Below are positions 1 through 10,504 of a stretch of DNA of 64,000 bases, piece by piece; the stretch's first letter is position 1; each line of letters begins with the position of its first letter. Made by a program: the position numbers and the translations under genes. Location: contig JAKUCV010000970.1 of the NCBI GenBank assembly GCA_028386065.3, forward strand, positions 1-64,000. Reading direction: 5' to 3'. The notes below the pieces were generated by a model. That model was given only the letters and a program-made list of their open reading frames with translations, made no database searches and was not told where the DNA came from. This stretch comes from Turnera subulata (lineage: Eukaryota > Streptophyta > Magnoliopsida > Malpighiales > Passifloraceae).

Positions 1-224
1 GATTATTATTGTTGTTGGGCCGTTGGGCCAGTTATGATGTTACTGATGTTGGGCCGTAGGGCCATATTGATGTTTATATTTTTGGGCTGTTGAGCCAGGG
101 TTTATGTTTAATACAATGTAAGCTGGGTTTGATTGGTCGGGTTGTCACAGTTCCGGCACGTGTTTACTGTGTACGGTAAATACGGGTCGGGGCGTTTCAA
201 TACATCCATGATAATGAGGGTTAT
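1..224. repeat. Unassigned repeat-like sequence left of a decayed Copia element
   Basis: The stretch repeats short motifs of the kind TTGGGCCGTTGGGCC and GGGCCGTAGGGCC, then a GC-richer patch around 150-205 that reads like the end of another LTR element. No coding potential is visible. It stops where recognisable Copia integrase sequence begins, so it may be a different repeat next to a truncation point. Its identity is not established. Confidence 0.3.
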
Positions 225-1860
225 AATAAATTATTCATTATGCTCATAACCATTTCCATAATGGTACATTTCATCTCTCAGCAACTAAATTCAGTTACAA
301 TGTACCATCATGTCATGCTTTTCTAAAAATCTAACAAATGGACCAACAATTTGTCCAAATTTGTTATGCTTCTCATAATACTTATCATCTCTATCAGACC
401 TAATGTTTTTCACCATTTTGTTTATCTGTTTCTCAACTTCATTGATAAATACATTTAAGTAATTTATCAATTGAGATTTTTCATACAATAGACATACCTA
501 ATCGTGATGTGAAAAACATATTAATAAAGATGATAAAGATTATCCATCAAAAGTTGATACATCAAAAGATCACATGTCTTTACGTAATCTCAAGAGCTAG
601 GTGTTTGTGGCTAATTTTCTTAAGTGTGCCTTGCTTGTTTTCTTAATACAAACCACACAATTGCCAAGATTAATAAAATCCAACTAATAGGATTTCATTA
701 TTTATTAATCTTTGTATTCTTTCCTTAGACATATGTCTAAATCTTTATGCCACAAGTGAGTAAAATTCCCATCACCTAATCTACATTTTGAACAATTATT
801 ATGATGCAAATTTAATAAAATATCTATATGCAAGGAACCAATATCCACTTTACGAAGGCCATCCTAAAGTACCAAAAATATTAAAATAAAATTTTCTACA
901 TGCTGAACACCCATTCTTAATTTTGTAAACATACAAAATCAAAATTTGAAAAATAAATCAAGATTTGAAAGTAATGAGTATTTAATCAATACTTAAAAAT
1001 ACTTGATGGTGTTTACTGTAAAAGCATGCAAAAAGTTTTGATGGCCTCTATTGGAGCATTATATTGGCATCCTACATAAACATAAATTTTGCATCAAGCT
1101 CAAATGTAGATGTTACATCCACATAATCTACTAGGAAATATAACGAACTTTAATTAGATTGATTCAAAACATATTCAAGCATTGAGCTTTTGAACCATGT
1201 CTTGTAATTAAGACAATCTACATAATAGTGCTTGCATTTCTTAATGACACTTATCATTATTTGTTATTGTGGATTTGAGCAAATGATCTATTGATTTTCA
1301 ATGATCCTTTATAGCTCTTTTCACTTTTCTTTCCTAGTTTTTCATTAGCTCTTGAGCAACATATGAGATCATTGTATGATTTTCTTGTTCTTAAGTCTCG
1401 CCTCTTTCTAAGCAAGTATGCTTTCAATTATGTCACACTCTATTTCTCTTTTGCTTTATAGAAAATAGAATGGACTACACTCAATAGGCAAGAAAAGATT
1501 AATAAATTGTACAAGGAAATAACTATTCACAATTATTCTCATACTATACAATCTTGCTGCTAAAATAGTCATTCTGGAGATATGACTTAATATTACTCTT
1601 CATAATCATTCGCATAAACATAAAGCTTAGCATGTTCATCTTTCCCTTGCTTTATAGAAAGTTTTTTTTTTTAAAATGCTTTCGTTAGTACTGCTTTAAT
1701 CAATAAGAGTAGTGGGCTTACCGATTAAAGGTAATAAGTCTAGATTCCAAGAACTTAAATGAAGCTAGACTTGTCTCATAAATCGTCAAGCCCGTATAAC
1801 TTAATAACAATTTAAGCTTGCGAATGAAGAGTAACTTAATATCGTAAATCTCACATAGAT

Positions 1861-2086
1861 AGACAATCCATTATTTCAATCTACATACATTATGTATATA
1901 TTGATATTTTCCTTTGGGAAATATACCAATACAAAAACCATAATTGATGCTTGAGTAGATTTAACATAATTGAAGACAATCCATTATTTCAATCTACATA
2001 CATTATGTATATATTGATATTTTCCTTTGGGAAATATACCAATACAAAAACCATAATTGATGCTTGAGTAGATTTAACATAATTGG
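1861..2086. repeat. Apparently perfect tandem duplication, 113-bp unit
   Basis: Positions 1861-1973 and 1974-2086 read as two head-to-tail copies of the same 113-bp unit, beginning AGACAATCCATTATTTC, with no difference that I can see by eye. The unit lies inside the decayed Copia element, whose other sequence is heavily mutated. The duplication is therefore much younger than the insertion, or it is an assembly artefact. Confidence 0.9.
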
Positions 2087-2322
2087 TAAACTAATATATT
2101 TAATTAGACATGTATGTTATCTTTGGATATACAAAACATGACGAATAAATAAATTAATCGACCACCTTTTATGTTTATAGTCATAAAATGATTAATCAAC
2201 CTTTGGGTTGATCCTTAAATATTTTATGAAAATAAACTTGATTTTCTCATTATAAAATAAATTATCACCATCATGCCATCACATTAATTGCATCACATGC
2301 TCATGAGTAAATCAATATTTTT

Positions 2323-2500
2323 CTTAATTTTGATATCCATAAACCATTCCAATTCGACCACTTTGGTGACTAACAAATTGTACATAAAATAGATATCAAA
2401 TATTTACTTAAGTGTCTCTTTTCTTAAAATTGATATCTATAAAACATTCTAATTTGGCCACTTTGGTGACTAACAAATTATACATAAAATTGATATCAAA
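2323..2500. repeat. Diverged direct repeat, 78-bp copies 100 bp apart
   Basis: The segments 2323-2400 and 2423-2500 share the order TTGATATC, AAA(C)CATTC, CCACTTTGGTGACTAACAAATT and TACATAAAAT, with scattered substitutions. They lie in the gag or leader part of the decayed Copia element and are clearly older than the 113-bp duplication just to the left. Confidence 0.8.
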
Positions 2501-3189
2501 CTCTATAAAGATGTTTATGTAAAAGAGACTATTAACAAGTCCAACATAAGTAGAGTTAAATGCATCATAAAAAATATTATGGAATAAATTATAATATGTC
2601 TCGTAAGGACGTAAATGACAGAAACATTAATATGTGGACTAAACTGTAAATCTGTCGATAGGACTTGAATGACAGAGTCTATAAAATGCGGACTTAAGTG
2701 AAAATAGCCATATTTTCCAGAAATATGTTGTCTGAAAAACGTGACAACAACAAACAATTCATATTCATCAAGCGCACTTCCCAATAACGTATTACTTTTG
2801 ACAAAATTGTACATTACACCATGTTAATGGATTTCATGAATAAATAGAACATAATTCCAATAGTATATTATCTTTTTGACCCAATAATGTATTATACTAT
2901 TATTGGATGTTTATTGCGTTAATAAACAGAGCACAATGAGCACAAGCACAATCAGACGATACTGTGCTTTCAAATTTTATAATCGACAGTGTACTTTTAT
3001 TTATTTTCTTTAATTTATTAGAAAAACAATCAGTTATATGAATCAATTGGATGAAACGAAATACCCAACCAAAACAAACGAATTTTTCTCGACATGAATA
3101 TGTTGACAATTAAGGGTAACACATAAAAATCATCAAACCAATACATAAAGGGGAGATAATCATTCCTAAACCAGCGCTCCGCTACCACA

Positions 3190-3625
3190 TGTTAGATAAT
3201 TAACATGAACAATCATAATAATCAGGAATCAAGAGATGATAATTTAATTCCCAATTCAAACATTAACATAATACCCATTAGATCTTAGAACTAATTATCT
3301 CCCACTAATAACATGAGGTTGAAGACATACCAGGTAAATCGATTATGTTGTCTTCTAAATTCTCTTAATCTCCTCTTGATTTGTCTTGATGCCTTTAGGA
3401 GGAATAGATTTCTCTCTCTTGCCTCTGTCTTTCTTTCTAACGTTTGTCAGATGGTGTAACAGAATGTTAAGCGACTGGAGAGAGAGGATCTATTCCATAA
3501 TATTGTATTTATACACCCCATCAAGTGTCTATTAGAAAACCCTAATAGTTGACCAATAGTATTTTGCCACATCATTAAATAAAACACAATATTATATGGG
3601 CCACATAAAAGGAAATATTCTTACA
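3190..3625 (-). repeat. Putative 5' LTR of the decayed Copia element
   Basis: The segment begins TGTTAG and ends CTTACA on the plus strand, giving the TG...CA ends expected of an LTR. Just inside it, at about 3174-3189, is GCGCTCCGCTACCACA. Its complement, TGTGGTAGCGGAGCGC, is the same kind of primer-binding sequence seen in the intact Copia element at 9974-14149. The second LTR is not in the window, so the limits are inferred from the ends and this site only. Confidence 0.55.
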
Positions 3626-3629
3626 ATAT

Positions 3630-4125
3630 CCATTAGCAAATTAAATTAGAACCGTAGAGGAAGGCATGGTTGGGAAAATACAAACAGTGTTAAACTATAA
3701 AGGTCTGGAGGTGTTGTTTCGGAGTCGTAATTTGTGGTGGATCATGTTTGTCACTCAGTAGTTTGCATATTTAGTTACAGTGTAATAATTATGTAACTAA
3801 TATTAAAGGTATATTTTGTGCCTTCTCTCGCTCAAACAAAATGTAGCTGTTTTGTAGAATCTGCAAAACCCTTTGGTCCCCCTATTTAATTTAATCTACT
3901 ACTCCAGGTAATGATGGGGTAAACACATTTATTCAAAGCACACAATTTTCAATTTTGCTTTGCTGCACACGGTTTTGACCAAGTGAAATGCAATCCTGAT
4001 TATTTTGCTTATCGGCTCTTTCTCTCCATAACTTTGTAAACCAGCCCACTTTCAATGAAATTCGAGCTTGGGCTCCAAGTGGGTTTGGACCCAGGCGAGC
4101 CAAACAATTTATAAACAACACTGAA
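3630..4125. repeat. Duplicated 5' flank of the secreted-protein family, gene body missing
   Basis: This segment matches 6769-7280 closely. Both run from ATTAGCAAATTAAATTAGAACCG through TTTGCATATTTAGTTACAGTG and CTTCTCTCGCTCAAACAAAA into the promoter-like stretch GCTGTTTTGTAGAATCTGCAAAACCC. The second half is also found at about 16375-16530 and 18280-18440. Around array gene A the equivalent stretch lies just upstream of the minus-strand start, but no matching coding exon follows here. I read it as a relic flank of a lost copy, bordered on the left by the LTR at 3190-3625. Confidence 0.7.
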
Positions 4126-4837
4126 AAAAAACGTAACTAACCATCGGATTCTAATTAAAGCTGTCTGGGACAACATCTTCACTGACAGATAGTTTACAGC
4201 TTAAATTTTAGATTAATTAATGAATTTTGGTTCATTTAATTTTCAAGCAAAAAAACTACTCGTCGATATATTTACTGTTGGAAAAATACGTCACCGTCAA
4301 AAGAAGTAGTATAGGATAGAATAATCAACAAATATATACTTTTTTAGTACACCTCTATTTAAAAGTTTAATCTTCAATTTGAGACAAAACAAAAGTTTCC
4401 GACATATGTTCATATAGCTTCCTTACAGTGTCCTTATCGCACAGTCTGTAACGAAAACTTGGAAAGAATCTTGTGCTCATAAGAAGGCCGTAAGAAATGG
4501 TTACTTTCACCTTCTTACAAGATTCGCTTGTAAGAAAGCCATAATAAAACCGCCAATGCTCCCACCAGTGTTTATGTCTGTTATGTCCGTAAGAAAACCA
4601 TCACAAAAGTTTCAAACATATATATGTTACCATTGATTTCATCACTTAGAAGAAAGAAAGAAGGCCATTACAACTATCACCCCAACAGCGTTATCTAAAA
4701 AAAACAAACTATCACCCCAACAGAAATATATATACCTGCTATAGATTAAACAATAACATTATACAACATCGGTTGATTTGTATTTCTTAATTATTAGGCC
4801 GATAATTGGATGACCACACAGCACAACGAAGCATACT

Positions 4838-5227
4838 TTATGGATAATCAAAACCAGGATTTGACGCCGGGCCAGAGGGTCCTGAACGTTTTGGTCGACT
4901 TCCATAGACTGCACTCTGCGCAAGTTTCACTTCTGCGGAGAATCCAATTTTGATTTGGTTGTGGTTGTCGTGCCCTGTTGATGATCCAAAACCACACTCA
5001 ATAAATAATAAAACAAAGATTCATACTGTACTTTCTTTTTTTTTTTTTTCGGGAAAGCAACAAAATGTAGTGCTCGTGATGAGAAACAAGAACTACCCAC
5101 CTGAATTCTCAAGCTTTCTTGCGACACCAAGGCCTGGGTTCATGATAGTGATACATAACACCATAAGTAAGAGGAAACGGCAAATGACCATTATTACATA
5201 AGGCGAAGGCTTGGCCACTACTACCAT
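4838..5227 (-). CDS. Array gene A: 87-residue putative secreted peptide precursor
   Basis: There are two exons, 5101-5227 and 4838-4974, joined by a phase-1 intron with a GTGGGT donor and a CAACAG acceptor. The product is 87 residues. Residues 1-34 form a signal peptide with a hydrophobic core FLLLMVLCITI, followed by ARKLENSG across the splice. The second exon encodes a short basic region and the tail RPKRSGPSGPASNPGFDYP before a TAA. Exon 1 closely matches genes D and the relic at 5998-6124, and the final Tyr-Pro is shared with genes B, C and E. KR before SGPSGP could be a processing site. The SGPS string recalls the core of PAMP-induced PIP peptides, but the Gly-His end of that family is absent. 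Function is unknown; secretion is inferred. Confidence 0.72.
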
Positions 5228-5287
5228 GACTCTTTTCTTCTCAAATAAATATAACTAGTTTGCGGAATCTGCAACACCCTTTCCCCC

Positions 5288-5296
5288 CTATTTATA
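5288..5296 (-). promoter_or_regulatory. TATA box of array gene A
   Basis: On the minus strand this reads TATAAATAG, about 60 bases upstream of the ATG at 5227. The stretch between them contains the TTTGCGGAATCTGCAA block that recurs upstream of the other family copies. Confidence 0.55.
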
Positions 5297-5997
5297 ATCT
5301 ACTTCTACTCCACTTAACATGACCTCTCCACGGCCTTATATTTTAGCAAATCAAATCAGAGTTGCCGTAGGGGGAGGGCAGAAGGAAAGTACATGCACAG
5401 AAAAGGTTAATCACGGTTGGTCAAGGTCGTCTTCTCTTGTTTCTTTTCCTGTTAGAAAAGGTTAAAAGGTCTTTTATCTCTTCATTTTTTTTTTCCTTCA
5501 TATCCATATTGTCCCTAAATTCACATTTTATCAGATCATATTATCCATTTTACGCCCTACTAATTACACTCCACAGCTAATGGATAGCTGTGATGATGCT
5601 GACACTTGCCGTGTAGGGTTCGCAGGTTTGCTCATTTAATCGTTTGTGGTTGGAAGGAAGAAGGACCTTTTTGATTCTAAATCTTTATGCTTCACTCCAA
5701 ATTGGTATCAAAACCTTTTCAAAATGCCAATCAAGTCCTAAAGGTTACATTAAATAAACAAACCAAGTCCTAGAGCGGATTTCCGTCAAAATTCTCCGAC
5801 ATGTCCGTTAAGCTTCATGGAATTACATGAGCCACATAAGTTTCACACCTTTCTTAGAGTTTACAGTTATAAAGTCAGAAAATTATATTCTTTGAAATAA
5901 AATGGAGTAAAAAAATAAAAATATGAAAATTATTTTTACACTAATTTGAAATTTTAAATTTCAAAAATTAAAAATTCTGAAAATTATTTTCCACACA

Positions 5998-6124
5998 TGA
6001 ATCCTCAAACTTTCTTGCGACAACAAGGCCTTGTGGGGTTGTGATACATAACACCATCAGCTAGTAAGAGAAAGCTGCAAATGACCATTACATAATAAGA
6101 CGAAGGCTTGTTGGTCATTGCCAT
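5998..6124 (-). pseudogene. Relic exon 1 of a gene-A-like secreted peptide
   Basis: The minus strand starts with an ATG at 6124 and codes for a stretch like MAMTNKPSSYYVMVICSFLL, which matches the signal-peptide exon of genes A and D. A small indel after FLLL then shifts the frame, so the ARKLENS end appears only in another frame (around 6003-6020). No second exon with the family tail was found downstream. The promoter-like block at about 6130-6185 is retained. This is a decayed copy in the array. Confidence 0.7.
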
Positions 6125-6768
6125 GGCTAGCTTGTGCTGTTTTGTGGAATCTGCAAAACCCTTTGCCCCTCTATCTAATCTACTACTGACGGTGGAAACA
6201 CAATTTAATTATCTCGTAAAGAAGAGAAGAAAATTATTTGAACCAAAAAGAGGATGGCCCATTTCAATCCTGTGTGGGTTGAAAATTTGTGCACTCTAAT
6301 TAATGTCGTAGAAAAATATTCTTCTATGTACGAGAAGGCATTTTATTCCAGCAGCACATATGCATCTACTTCGTAGGAACCACCGAATTTATTGATCTTG
6401 GAAAAATAGAGAGGGTTTCCATATATCAGGTTGAAATTTCATGAGTAGAAGAATATCAACCACACAGCTTCTCGTAATAGTTACGCTCTAAATGTCTTGA
6501 TTTGAGAGGTATATTAATTAAGATGAGAAAATTTTATTTACCACCACTTGATTTGTTCAAATGCTTTTGGTATTTAATTTCTTAAGCAAAATAATTTGCA
6601 TTATTAACTCTTGATGAGTTGGGGGTCGAGTCTTATGGATGCATGTGCCTCTGTAACGAGTTACTGTGAATTAATTAATGCAATTAAACAAACTTTGGTG
6701 GCTAACTATTCTTTGCCTAAATTAGTTTTTTCGTGGAGTGAGTGATACTACTGTTATAATAGATCCAT

Positions 6769-7280
6769 TAGCAAATTAAATTAGAACCGTAGAGGAAGAC
6801 ACGGTTGGGAAATATACAGACCGTGTTAAACGATAATGGTCTGGAGGTGTTGTTTCGGACTCCTAATTTGTGGTGGATCGTGTTTGTCACTCACTAGTTT
6901 GCATATTTAGTTACAGTGTAATAATTATGTAGCTAATACTATGAAAGGTATATTTTGTGTCTTCTCTCGCTCAAACAAAAGAGCTGTTTTGTAAATCCTT
7001 TGCCACCCCCCCACCTCCTCCCTCCCTCCCTCCCTATTTAATTTAATGTACTACTCCAGATAATGACGGGGAAAACACATTTATTCAAAGCACAAAATTT
7101 TCAATTTTGCTTTGCTGCACACGGTTTTGACCAAGTGAAATGCAATTAGTCTTGATTATTTTGCATATTGGCTCTTTCTCTCCTTAATTTTCTAGACCAG
7201 CCCACTTTCAATGAAATTCGGGCTTGGGCTTCAAGTGGGTTTGGACCCAGCCGAACAATTAATAAACAACGCTGCAAATT
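6769..7280. repeat. Second copy of the duplicated family flank
   Basis: Near-identical over about 500 bp to 3630-4125, including GGTCTGGAGGTGTTGTTTCGGA and the CTTCTCTCGCTCAAACAAAA block. It ends in the GCTTGGGCTTCAAGTGGGTTTGGACCCAG segment that also occurs at 16485-16515. Adjoining DNA at 7330-7440 (GTGCCTCACATAAATTCTAA) is repeated at about 16590 and 18610. The copies document several rounds of segmental duplication. Confidence 0.75.
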
Positions 7281-7544
7281 TCAATTTCGTGGGTTGGCAT
7301 TTGAAAATAAAATTTACCCAGTCCAAGTCCAATGAATGTCTTCTTACTTTTTACTGTTTGATTCGAGTGCCTCACATAAATTCTAAGTATCACGTATATA
7401 ATCTACTTTAAGATTATTTTTATCTTTTCAGTTTGTGATATTTGTCATTTCATATAGTCTGTATCTTTTTTATAAGTCAATGTCTGAGAGGGGATTAAAC
7501 TAACTACGGATTCCAACTTTCTTTTATTGGTCCAAATAAGGACA

Positions 7545-7660
7545 ATAGGTTAGGTTAATTGGTTGAGGCTCTACCGTTACTTTCATTATGAGAGTTTGAA
7601 TCCCACAATTCTTAGGAACCTTTACCTCTTTTCAGTTTCCTTTTTTTTTTTTTTCAGCAA
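7545..7660 (+). repeat. tRNA-derived SINE-like repeat
   Basis: TTAGGTTAATTGGTTGAGGCT resembles an RNA polymerase III A box, and GAGTTTGAATCCCAC about 40 bases later resembles a B box. A run of T follows at about 7645. The same arrangement lies at 19083-19200 in a duplicated context. I infer a short tRNA-related SINE; the 5' end is uncertain. Confidence 0.5.
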
Positions 7661-7924
7661 AACTTGGGTTGCTGTTAGAAACTCCAATACGCGAGCCAAA
7701 AAAATATAATTTTTTTAGAAAACCTATATTTAATCTTCATTTTGAGACCAAAAAAAAAGTTTACAACATATGTTACTGTTGATTTCATTCCTTAATTTTA
7801 AAAAGTAAGAACATTACAACTATCAACCCATGCAATTACAGCTGCAGATTAAACGATATTATTGGGCCTATAATTGGTTGATACACAGATACAATACAAT
7901 ACTTTATGGATAACCAGGATATGC

Positions 7925-9709
7925 GGTAAAAAAGTTTTTCTTGTCCCTTCACTTTTTTGTTTTCGCATTTGTTGTCCCTCTTCCTTTTTTTTCACTCAAT
8001 CTGTCCCTCAACTCTTAATTTACCGGGTCACCTTGTCCTTATTACCACCTACAGCCGGTTGGTGCGTGTGAGGCTGACACGTGTCTGTGGGACCCACTTC
8101 ATCTGATTTTATTTTTTTCTCTTTCTTTCTTTCCTTCCTATTTTCTATTTTCTAGAAATCATTTTTAGGTTTTATTATATTAGTTTTTTTTCTTTAACAT
8201 AATTTATTTAATATTTTTTTTCTTCTCTGGTGAATTAATTGCCACTTAGGTGCCAAAAAAATTAATTGCTCTCTGGTGAAATAATTGCCACTTAAGTACC
8301 AAAAAAAATTAATTGTCAATTATGTACCAAAAAACATTAACGGCCAATTATGTATCAAAACAAATTAATTGTCAATTACACCAAATGAGGGCATAAGCCA
8401 TAAAGTACCATAGCCACCGACAATTCCCCACCGCTACCCATCCTGAGCCAACCTGCATCGCCTCATCTCTCCCGCCGACCCACCTTCCGCCATCATCCTC
8501 CTCCCGCCGATGCCAAAAGCACCAACTAGTGATTTTTTCCTCAATCTCGCCACCCCTGCTCCTCCCTTCTCCCTTGCTTCACCGAACTCACAACCATACT
8601 AAAAATTCAACCCACAAAACATCAAAAAAACCTCCATCACCGGAATCCACACATCGCACTAATATCCATCCATCAACACACGCATAATGCGTCATTACTA
8701 ACCATCCATCAACAGGAGCTCATAAAAAATTGAACCCGATAACAATTGGGTATAACAGAAAATAAAAAAAAGGGGAGGGAGGAATGACAAAGGAGGAGAG
8801 AAAAGGAGACGGCCGACGTGACCTACCCACGGCGGGGAGGTCGAGCTTGGCTTTTGAGGAGTCAGTGGAGAGGAACTAGAAGAGCGCCGCCGTGACTCAG
8901 GGCCATGCTTGCGAGCACCCTATTGGACAAACCTGGATCTGACTGAACACCCAAATCATCCAAATTCGAGCCACCAGTTCACGGTGGCGGTGACTCACCA
9001 TTCACGGTGGCGTTCACGCGCGACCTCGAGTTCCAGAAAGGCTGAGAGGATACTCTCTTTCGGGTCCCTTGCGCAGCCATAGCCGCGACGGATCGAGCCT
9101 CCCCTTGCCTCCTCCTTCAACAATTGATGGTGGTGGTGGCGGCAATACACAAGGCCGCTCACCGTGCCCTTACGTCCTCGCACCGATGAGAGGAAGAGAA
9201 CCATGGCGGCGGCACTTTGGGGCAGAAAGAAGGTGGCGAAAACAAAATAAAAGAGAAGGAATGGTGGCGATGACAATCGAGAAGTGGGTGACTGCCGTTT
9301 TGGGTGGAAACGAATAGAGGAAAAAGGGAAGTGGGGCAATGGTTTTGAGAAAGAGAAGAGAGGAGTCATGGGGTAGTGGAGGGAGCCGAAATCGGGAAGA
9401 AGAAAAAGAGAAAGAGTTTGAGGAAAAAAAAAAGAAAAGAAGGATTGTATTAAAATGGTGAAAAAAGAAAATAAAATAAAATATATAAAGAAAAAGAGAG
9501 AGAACAGAAGAAAAAAGAAAAATATTTTAAAAATAGGTAGAAAGTAGGCCCCACATGACACATCAGCAATAACCGGCAATAGCATGGAAAAAGGACATGG
9601 TGACCCTGTAAAATGTGAGTTCAGGGACATGTTGAGTGAAAAAAAAAGGAAGAGGGACAACAAATGCGAAAACAAAAAAAAATGAAGGGACAAGAAAAAC
9701 TTTTTTACC
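7925..9709. mobile_element. Non-autonomous Mutator-like element (MULE-1)
   Basis: Inverted ends of roughly 180 bp begin GGTAAAAAAGTTTTTCTTGT and end with its near-complement ACAAGAAAAACTTTTTTACC. They are flanked by an exact 10-bp direct repeat, CAGGATATGC, at 7915-7924 and 9710-9719. Long inverted ends with a 9-11 bp target duplication fit Mutator-like elements. No transposase is seen in the 1785 bp. The interior holds a GC-rich segment (about 8400-9300) unlike its surroundings that may be captured host DNA, but I do not recognise it. The element is inserted at the very end of array gene B. A related copy with its own 10-bp repeat lies at 39690-41744. Confidence 0.87.
8228..8390. repeat. Degenerate short tandem repeat inside MULE-1
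   Basis: The motif ATTAATTGYCAATTATGTACCAAAAAA, with a longer variant containing CTCTGGTGAA, recurs four to five times with changes. It lies between the left inverted end and the GC-rich interior of the element. Confidence 0.6.
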
Positions 9710-9973
9710 CAGGATATGCCCCCTGGTAATACCCTCCAGGTCCTGTGTTGGAATTATATCCGTAAGAGTTCTGCTGGTTATACCCTGGACCTGAATAGTA
9801 ATTACCTTGCTGCTGATTAGGATAGGGATAAGTAACAGGTGCGTTGCCATAGCCATTACTATTCGGAAAATAAGCTGCACCAGCTTGGCGCGGTATACTT
9901 GGATTAGGATTAATCTGGCCTTCCTTACGTACTATTGATCAGTTCATGTGACAAGAAACAAATCAGTTATATC

Positions 9974-10504
9974 TGATGAACTATGCGCAGCACAAAGCAC
10001 TAACCTTTCACACAACCAACCTCGTTGCACAGACAGACTGTACTGATACTAAGCAAGACTAACTTGCACAAGCAGGTCATGCAGAGCCCGAGTTAGGAAA
10101 GATAGAAAAACTCACAAAGAGTAGTAATAAGACAACAAACTAGAATAGAGAGAATACACTCTCAGAACACTCAGAGAGAAATGTTAGAGAGAAAAGTTTG
10201 AATGCTATAGAGAAATGCTAGAAAGCTTGGGATGCATTTTCCATTAGAAAGCAATGCCTTTATATAGGCTACAAAAATAACCACTTAAGCTAGAAAGTAG
10301 GAAACTAACAACATCCTGTAGAGATAAAGATAACTAAAACCTAATCTAGATAATTAAGTTCTAATCTAGATAAATAACTAGAAAGGATAACTAAGAAAGA
10401 TAATTAATAACTAATCTAGATAATTAAGAGGAAAACTAATCCACCCAATCTCCACTAGATTAGGTAACAACCCAAGCTAACCAATTGGTGTTGGATATTT
10501 AACA
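9974..10504 (-). repeat. 3' LTR of the Copia element
   Basis: 531 bp, TG...CA on the plus strand, with about eight mismatches to its partner at 13619-14149 by eye (roughly 98.5 percent identity). Low divergence points to a recent insertion. The stop codon of the pol frame (10499-10501) falls just inside this LTR. Confidence 0.95.

Larger units (their letters stand above)
225..3625 (-). mobile_element. Degenerate, truncated Ty1/Copia retrotransposon (gag to integrase, one LTR)
   Basis: Read on the minus strand, broken pieces of a Copia polyprotein appear in the normal order. A decayed gag zinc knuckle (a Cys-His spaced stretch followed by DCLNYKTWF) lies near 1180-1450. A protease-side stretch resembling the AP(V/I)EAIGT motif lies near 1020-1100. 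A pre-integrase zinc-binding segment (LWHK, then CVVC) lies near 560-770. An integrase core fragment at 291-488 contains EKSQ, VKNIRSDRDD and GPFVRFLE, and continues in fragments to about 225. Reverse transcriptase and RNase H are not seen, so the element is truncated on the left. Many stops and frameshifts show it is old. An LTR and a primer-binding-like site lie at its right end. The family call rests on motif order and remembered Copia features. Confidence 0.75.

Noticed and set aside
4838..5227. Assignment of gene A to the PIP, IDA, CEP or PSY peptide families
   Set aside because: Only SGPS is shared with PIP. The Gly-His end of PIP, the PIP-type core of IDA, and the CEP and PSY motifs are absent, so no family name was given.
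8995..9693. 232-codon minus-strand frame rich in Phe, Leu and Ser
   Set aside because: It runs through the T-rich inverted end of MULE-1. Composition explains the length, and no known domain is visible.
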